Below, in pieces: positions 61,301-64,000 of a DNA stretch of 64,000 nucleotides (within the stretch, counting starts at the first letter, position 1; each line of letters starts with the position of its first letter). Source of the stretch: Candidatus Fluviicola riflensis (lineage in GTDB: Bacteria > Bacteroidota > Bacteroidia > Flavobacteriales_D > Crocinitomicaceae); NCBI GenBank assembly GCA_002243285.1, contig CP022585.1:1394669-1458668 (forward strand), read 5' to 3'. A model generated the notes under the pieces. The model did not search any database. It was not told where the DNA came from and saw only the letters and a list, made by a program, of their open reading frames with translations. The position numbers were made by a program, and so were the translations under genes.

Positions 61301-64000
61301 AACCACATTCGCGGCATCGATACAAGCTTCCAGATCAGGGCCTGCGTTTGAAGCAACTGGTGCTACAACGGTAATTGTTCGTGTGTCTGAGTTGGTACAG
61401 CCATTAGCATTCGTAAACGTATACGTAACAATGGTGGAACCAACTCCTGCCGGAGTAAATATTCCACCCGAAGTGATATTGGCTCCCGACCATGTTCCAC
61501 CTGCTGGTGAACCATTGACTTGGATCGGAAAGGGTTGATCACAAATCGTTGTATCGATTCCGGCATTGACAACCGGCAATGCAAAAATCGTGGCAGTGAG
61601 CTGATCGCTGTTCATACATCCCGTAACCGGATCGGTGTACGTATAAGTAAGTGTGTGAATTCCGGCACCGGCTGTGTTCGGATCGAATGTTCCCAAAGCA
61701 GCGCTGGTGATTCCGGTTCCTGACCAGGTTCCGCCGGCCGGAGTTCCACCAAGGTTAAAGCCCGGGTCGTTTACACAATTGGAGAAATCGCCGCCGGCAT
61801 TGACAACCGGTAACGGATTCACGGTAAAGAGCATCGTATCGCGCACAAGGCAGTTTCCTGCTCCGTTCGAAATGATTAATTCAAAAGTACCTGTAACTGT
61901 CGGGTCGAAAATACCGCCTGATGTTACGCCAGGCCCTGTCCACGTTCCCGCGGCAGGACTTCCAGCCAATACGACATTCGCAGCATCGATACAAGCATCC
62001 AGATCAGATCCGGCATCAGATGGAACAGGGGCAATGATCGTTACCGTTCGGGTATCGGAGTTTGTACAACCGTTTGCGTTTGTGAAAGTATAAGTGAGAA
62101 TGGTAGAACCGATTCCGGATGGTGTAAAAATGCCGCCCGCAGTGATATTAGCACCTGACCATGTTCCTCCGGCAGGTGAACCACTGAATTGAATCGGGAA
62201 CGGTTGATCACAGGCCGTGGTATCGATACCCGCATTGACAACGGGCAAGTCAAAAATGGTAGCGCTGAGTTGATCATTCGCCACACAGCCCGTTGCAGGA
62301 TCTGTGTAGGTATAAGTGAGCGTATGAATTCCGGTCCCAGCTATGGCAGGATCGAATGTTCCCAAAGCCGCGTTGGTGATTCCAGTTCCGGACCAGGTTC
62401 CTCCAACAGGCATTCCACCAAGGTTAAAGCCAGGATCGTTTACACAATTCGAGAAATCAAGGCCTGCATTTACAACCGGTAATGGATTTACGGTAAACAA
62501 CATTGTATCGCGCACTAGGCAGTTTCCGACTCCGTTGGAAATTATCAATTCAAATGTTCCAGCTACTGTCGGGTCGAAAACACCACCTGATGTTACGCCC
62601 GGTCCAGTCCATGTTCCGGCGGCTGGACTTCCGTTCAACACCACATTCGCAGCATCGATACAGGCATCCAGGTCAGGGCCGGCATCGGATGGAACAGGAG
62701 CAACAACGTTTACTGTTCGAGTGTCGGAGTTGGTACATCCGTTGGCATTCGTAAAAGTATAGGTTACCACGGTAGAAGCGACTCCGGCCGGCGTAAATTG
62801 TCCACCGGCAGTGATATTTGCTCCGGTCCATGTTCCGCCAGCCGGTGTTCCGTTCAATTGAATCGGGAACGGTTGATCACACAGGGAAGTATCAATTCCG
62901 GCATTTACAATCGGTAATGCAAAAACGGTCGCAATTAATTGGTCCGTTCCGATACAACCTGTCACAGGATCGGTATAGGAATACGTAATTGTGTGAATTC
63001 CGGTGCCTGCTGTGGCAGGATTGAATGTTCCCAATGCGGGGTTGGTGATTCCGGTTCCCGACCACGTTCCGCCGGCAGGCAATCCGTTCAGGTCAAAAGG
63101 CACGGCATCAATGCAACTTGAAAAATCGTTTCCTGCGTTGGCGACCGGTAGCGGATTGACGGTTATAAGCATCGTGTCAGTCGTTAAACAGCTTCCCGTC
63201 CCGAATGTATATACCATTGTAAACGTTCCGTCAATCGTAGGGTCGAAAATACCACCCGGGGTGATTCCGCTTCCCGACCAGGTTCCTCCGGCAGGAGCAC
63301 CTATAATTACAGCGTTTGGTGCATCAATACACAACGCAAGATCGCTTCCTGCATCTGCAGGTGTTGGCGCTGTTACCGTAACGGTACGCGTGTCTGAATT
63401 GGTACAACCGTTTGCATCTGTATAAGTATAGGTCAACACAAATGATCCCGGGCCGTTGGGAGTAAAGATACCCGTAACTGTCGTATTTGTGCCGCTCCAT
63501 GATCCGCCGGCAGGTGTTGCAATAAATTGTACCGGAACGGGCTGGTCACATAAAGTCGTATCGACTCCTGCATCGACCATCGGAAGCGGGTTCACGGTTG
63601 CTGTAAGCACATCCGTCGCGCTGCATCCTGTAACAGGATCTGTATAATCGTAGGTTAAAACATGATTTCCGGCCAATGCAGTTGCTGGGGTAAATTCCCC
63701 GGAAGGATCTGTAATTCCGGTTCCTGACCAGGTTCCGCCCGCCGGAGTTCCTGAAAGCGCAGCCATTGGCGCATCAATACAAAGCGTGAAATCAGCGCCT
63801 GCATCAACAACAGGTAACGGATTCACAGTAGCAATTACCGTGTCTGTATTCAGGCAAGTACTTGCTCCGAACGTATAAACCAATGTGAACGTTCCAACCG
63901 TATTCGGTGTGAACGTACCGCCGGCTGTCACAGAAGTTCCTGTCCAGGTTCCGCCCGCCGGGGTTCCGTTTAAAACGATGTCAGGTGCATTTATACAACT
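58379..64000 (-). CDS. Giant T9SS type B surface protein, Ig-like tandem modules plus PKD domains (5' end beyond window)
   Basis: The frame is open to the right edge, so 1873 residues of a larger protein are visible. From the edge inwards there are 14 Ig-like modules of ~74 residues with the motif GTPAGGTWSGxGI (one partly cut), in a three-module order repeated with a 669-bp period; then nine PKD domains marked by WDFGDG-type motifs between about 58840 and 60810; then the type B sorting domain (FIPNALSPGSGDFEVSNFIP, YDDWGNLIWQT, DAYVWKATA, SGTVTVIR). It is a surface adhesin-like protein, as in SprB. It lies three bases upstream of the PorP/SprF gene, the expected partner. Repeated DNA may be hard to assemble. 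Confidence 0.95.
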   Translation of the reverse strand, partial: SCINAPDIVLNGTPAGGTWTGTSVTAGGTFTPNTVGTFTLVYTFGASTCLNTDTVIATVNPLPVVDAGADFTLCIDAPMAALSGTPAGGTWSGTGITDPSGEFTPATALAGNHVLTYDYTDPVTGCSATDVLTATVNPLPMVDAGVDTTLCDQPVPVQFIATPAGGSWSGTNTTVTGIFTPNGPGSFVLTYTYTDANGCTNSDTRTVTVTAPTPADAGSDLALCIDAPNAVIIGAPAGGTWSGSGITPGGIFDPTIDGTFTMVYTFGTGSCLTTDTMLITVNPLPVANAGNDFSSCIDAVPFDLNGLPAGGTWSGTGITNPALGTFNPATAGTGIHTITYSYTDPVTGCIGTDQLIATVFALPIVNAGIDTSLCDQPFPIQLNGTPAGGTWTGANITAGGQFTPAGVASTVVTYTFTNANGCTNSDTRTVNVVAPVPSDAGPDLDACIDAANVVLNGSPAAGTWTGPGVTSGGVFDPTVAGTFELIISNGVGNCLVRDTMLFTVNPLPVVNAGLDFSNCVNDPGFNLGGMPVGGTWSGTGITNAALGTFDPAIAGTGIHTLTYTYTDPATGCVANDQLSATIFDLPVVNAGIDTTACDQPFPIQFSGSPAGGTWSGANITAGGIFTPSGIGSTILTYTFTNANGCTNSDTRTVTIIAPVPSDAGSDLDACIDAANVVLAGSPAAGTWTGPGVTSGGIFDPTVTGTFELIISNGAGNCLVRDTMLFTVNPLPVVNAGGDFSNCVNDPGFNLGGTPAGGTWSGTGITSAALGTFDPNTAGAGIHTLTYTYTDPVTGCMNSDQLTATIFALPVVNAGIDTTICDQPFPIQVNGSPAGGTWSGANITSGGIFTPAGVGSTIVTYTFTNANGCTNSDTRTITVVAPVASNAGPDLEACIDAANVVLNGTPASGTWTGPGVTSGGIFDPTTAGTFELIIANGAGNCLIRDTMFFTVNPLPVVNAGPNLDFCPSDAAININGTPAGGTWSGTGITDAAAGTFDPVTAGTGSHTLTYTYTDPVTGCVNSDDMLAIVHPNPVVSFTFDPITCLGTSELFTNTSTLGVTYDWDFGDGSVSAVQSPSYTYSAIGFFDIELIVTSAFGCMDSLTQQIEVREPPVADFAFAPDSACGPVTVNFVNNSTGPSVTYGWDFGNGQVSNLTTPPAITFAAGIIADSTYTIVLSATNFCGTDTHSEQVIAMPSPQAIFGTVTNIGCSPLILDITNNSVGLPDSYSWDFGDGTTGTNGIGQFQHTFTTGANDTTYTIMLAVANECGVDTAYHSITVLPNSVNAFFNVDAPSGCVPHTVNFTQFSSGATFSNWDFGDGNVSGVYSPTHTFTQAGTYTVSLFANDGCGFDTTTAVITVFPSPNVAFSSEPDSVCIDQLFTFTNLSSGLASVSWDFGDGNTSLLYDPTHTYSASGTYQVTLTGISQTNGCAASVTQPVVVSTNPVAAFTPDPIAGCMPLEVSFTNSSTNTSFQSWDFGDGNTSGQVNPTHTFTSAGNYTVKLYVENANGCADSTEQVITVYPLPVASFTIANTNSCYPPVTATFTNTSSGAIDYAWDLGNGSTSILNSPTGIYPTPGTYIIQLIATNIYGCADTTSQDFNVYQVPIADFTLPEDTVCVGEPVIFNSISSFADSVVWDFGDGNTYNGTSVNYSFENSGVYPITIIAYGSGGCTDTVTVNTPIVVHPTPIAGFDFVNIQNPDPLSGTVEFTNTSVGGTTWFWEFGNGDTSTFENPIERYNSFGDFDVTLIAINQFGCADTTNQTVGVDFFYGLFIPNALSPGSGDFEVSNFIPKGVGLKSFELLIYDDWGNLIWQTTALDEDGRPTEYWDGTFNGEPVQQDAYVWKATATFLNERVWEGKEYPNGKKKRSGTVTVIR
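61137..64000 (-). repeat. 669-bp tandem repeat inside the giant surface protein gene
   Basis: The motif accggtaacggattcacgg or close variants recurs at 61137, 61806, 62475, 63144 and 63810, so the spacings are 669, 669, 669 and 666. Each unit codes for three Ig-like modules (223 residues). Copies are similar in DNA as well as protein. Confidence 0.92.

Noticed and set aside
61038..63425. Several similar plus-strand open frames of about 140 residues inside the giant gene
   Set aside because: They are antisense images of the 669-bp repeats and share their period; there is no independent signal for them.
1..64000. tRNA, rRNA, CRISPR arrays, transposases or prophage genes
   Set aside because: Read on both strands, none of the intergenic stretches shows a cloverleaf with CCA end, regular spacer-repeat array or mobile-element protein motifs.

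Overview
The window looks like chromosomal DNA of a Bacteroidota bacterium, most likely order Flavobacteriales and perhaps a Fluviicola-like member of the Crocinitomicaceae (the family level is inference from gene style). The signs are type IX secretion (T9SS) cargo proteins with type A and type B C-terminal sorting domains, a PorP/SprF protein, TonB receptor with carboxypeptidase-like N-domain, TlpA/DUF4369 proteins, a bacillithiol enzyme (BshB1), CcsBA cytochrome c assembly, lipid A genes (lpxH, lpxK), lack of Shine-Dalgarno sequences, and the Bacteroidota promoter element TAnnTTTG in front of many genes. I saw no rRNA, tRNA, CRISPR array, prophage, transposase or obvious defence island. Most of the window is core housekeeping and envelope genes.

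Layout. 1-2.2 kb: start of an unknown secreted protein cut by the left edge, then an MsbA-type ABC exporter. 2.3-6.5 kb: rpmH with terminator, threonine aldolase, and small envelope proteins of unknown role. 6.5-12.1 kb: CYTH phosphatase-like gene divergent from a tightly packed set (polysaccharide deacetylase, FemAB/GNAT-like protein, SDR reductase), then a FlaA1/WbpM-type nucleotide-sugar dehydratase overlapping a thioesterase. 12.2-17.9 kb: MORN-repeat protein, TonB-dependent receptor with a small partner, small GNAT. 18-22.5 kb: a minus-strand run gatB, two tandem TlpA-family proteins, lpxH. 22.6-29 kb: GDYXXLXY/DUF2157 pair, purine nucleoside phosphorylase overlapping lpxK, a T9SS type B protein. 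29-36 kb: Nif3 protein, CdsZ-like zinc ribbon, then a coupled redox set ccsBA, glutathione peroxidase, bshB1. 36-45.7 kb: FMN reductase, GreA-like protein with a glycosyltransferase, T9SS serine hydrolase, cysteine desulfurase, YdeI-like protein, VWA protein, T9SS type A protein, DUF6438 lipoprotein. 45.9-50.3 kb: recF with a DUF721 (DciA-like) gene, nhaA, panB, RluA-family synthase. 50.4-57.1 kb: a beta-propeller sensor without a kinase, a TPR histidine kinase, a LuxR-type response regulator, a kelch T9SS protein. 57.3-64 kb: PorP/SprF protein and, upstream of it in the same operon, a giant T9SS type B surface protein made of a 669-bp tandem super-repeat and nine PKD domains, cut by the right edge.

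The less ordinary signals are (1) a recurring promoter geometry, TAnnTTTG or TAnnTTCG ending exactly four bases before the start codon in seven genes, which predicts leaderless mRNAs; (2) two families of hairpin-forming intergenic repeats (about 126-128 bp, and about 135-175 bp with an 18-bp palindrome) and a shorter 29-bp repeat; (3) a 17-bp-arm palindrome placed between two face-to-face promoters; (4) the propeller/kinase/regulator split sensory set; and (5) the exact 669-bp periodicity of the giant adhesin. No clearly new multi-gene system can be proved from the sequence alone.
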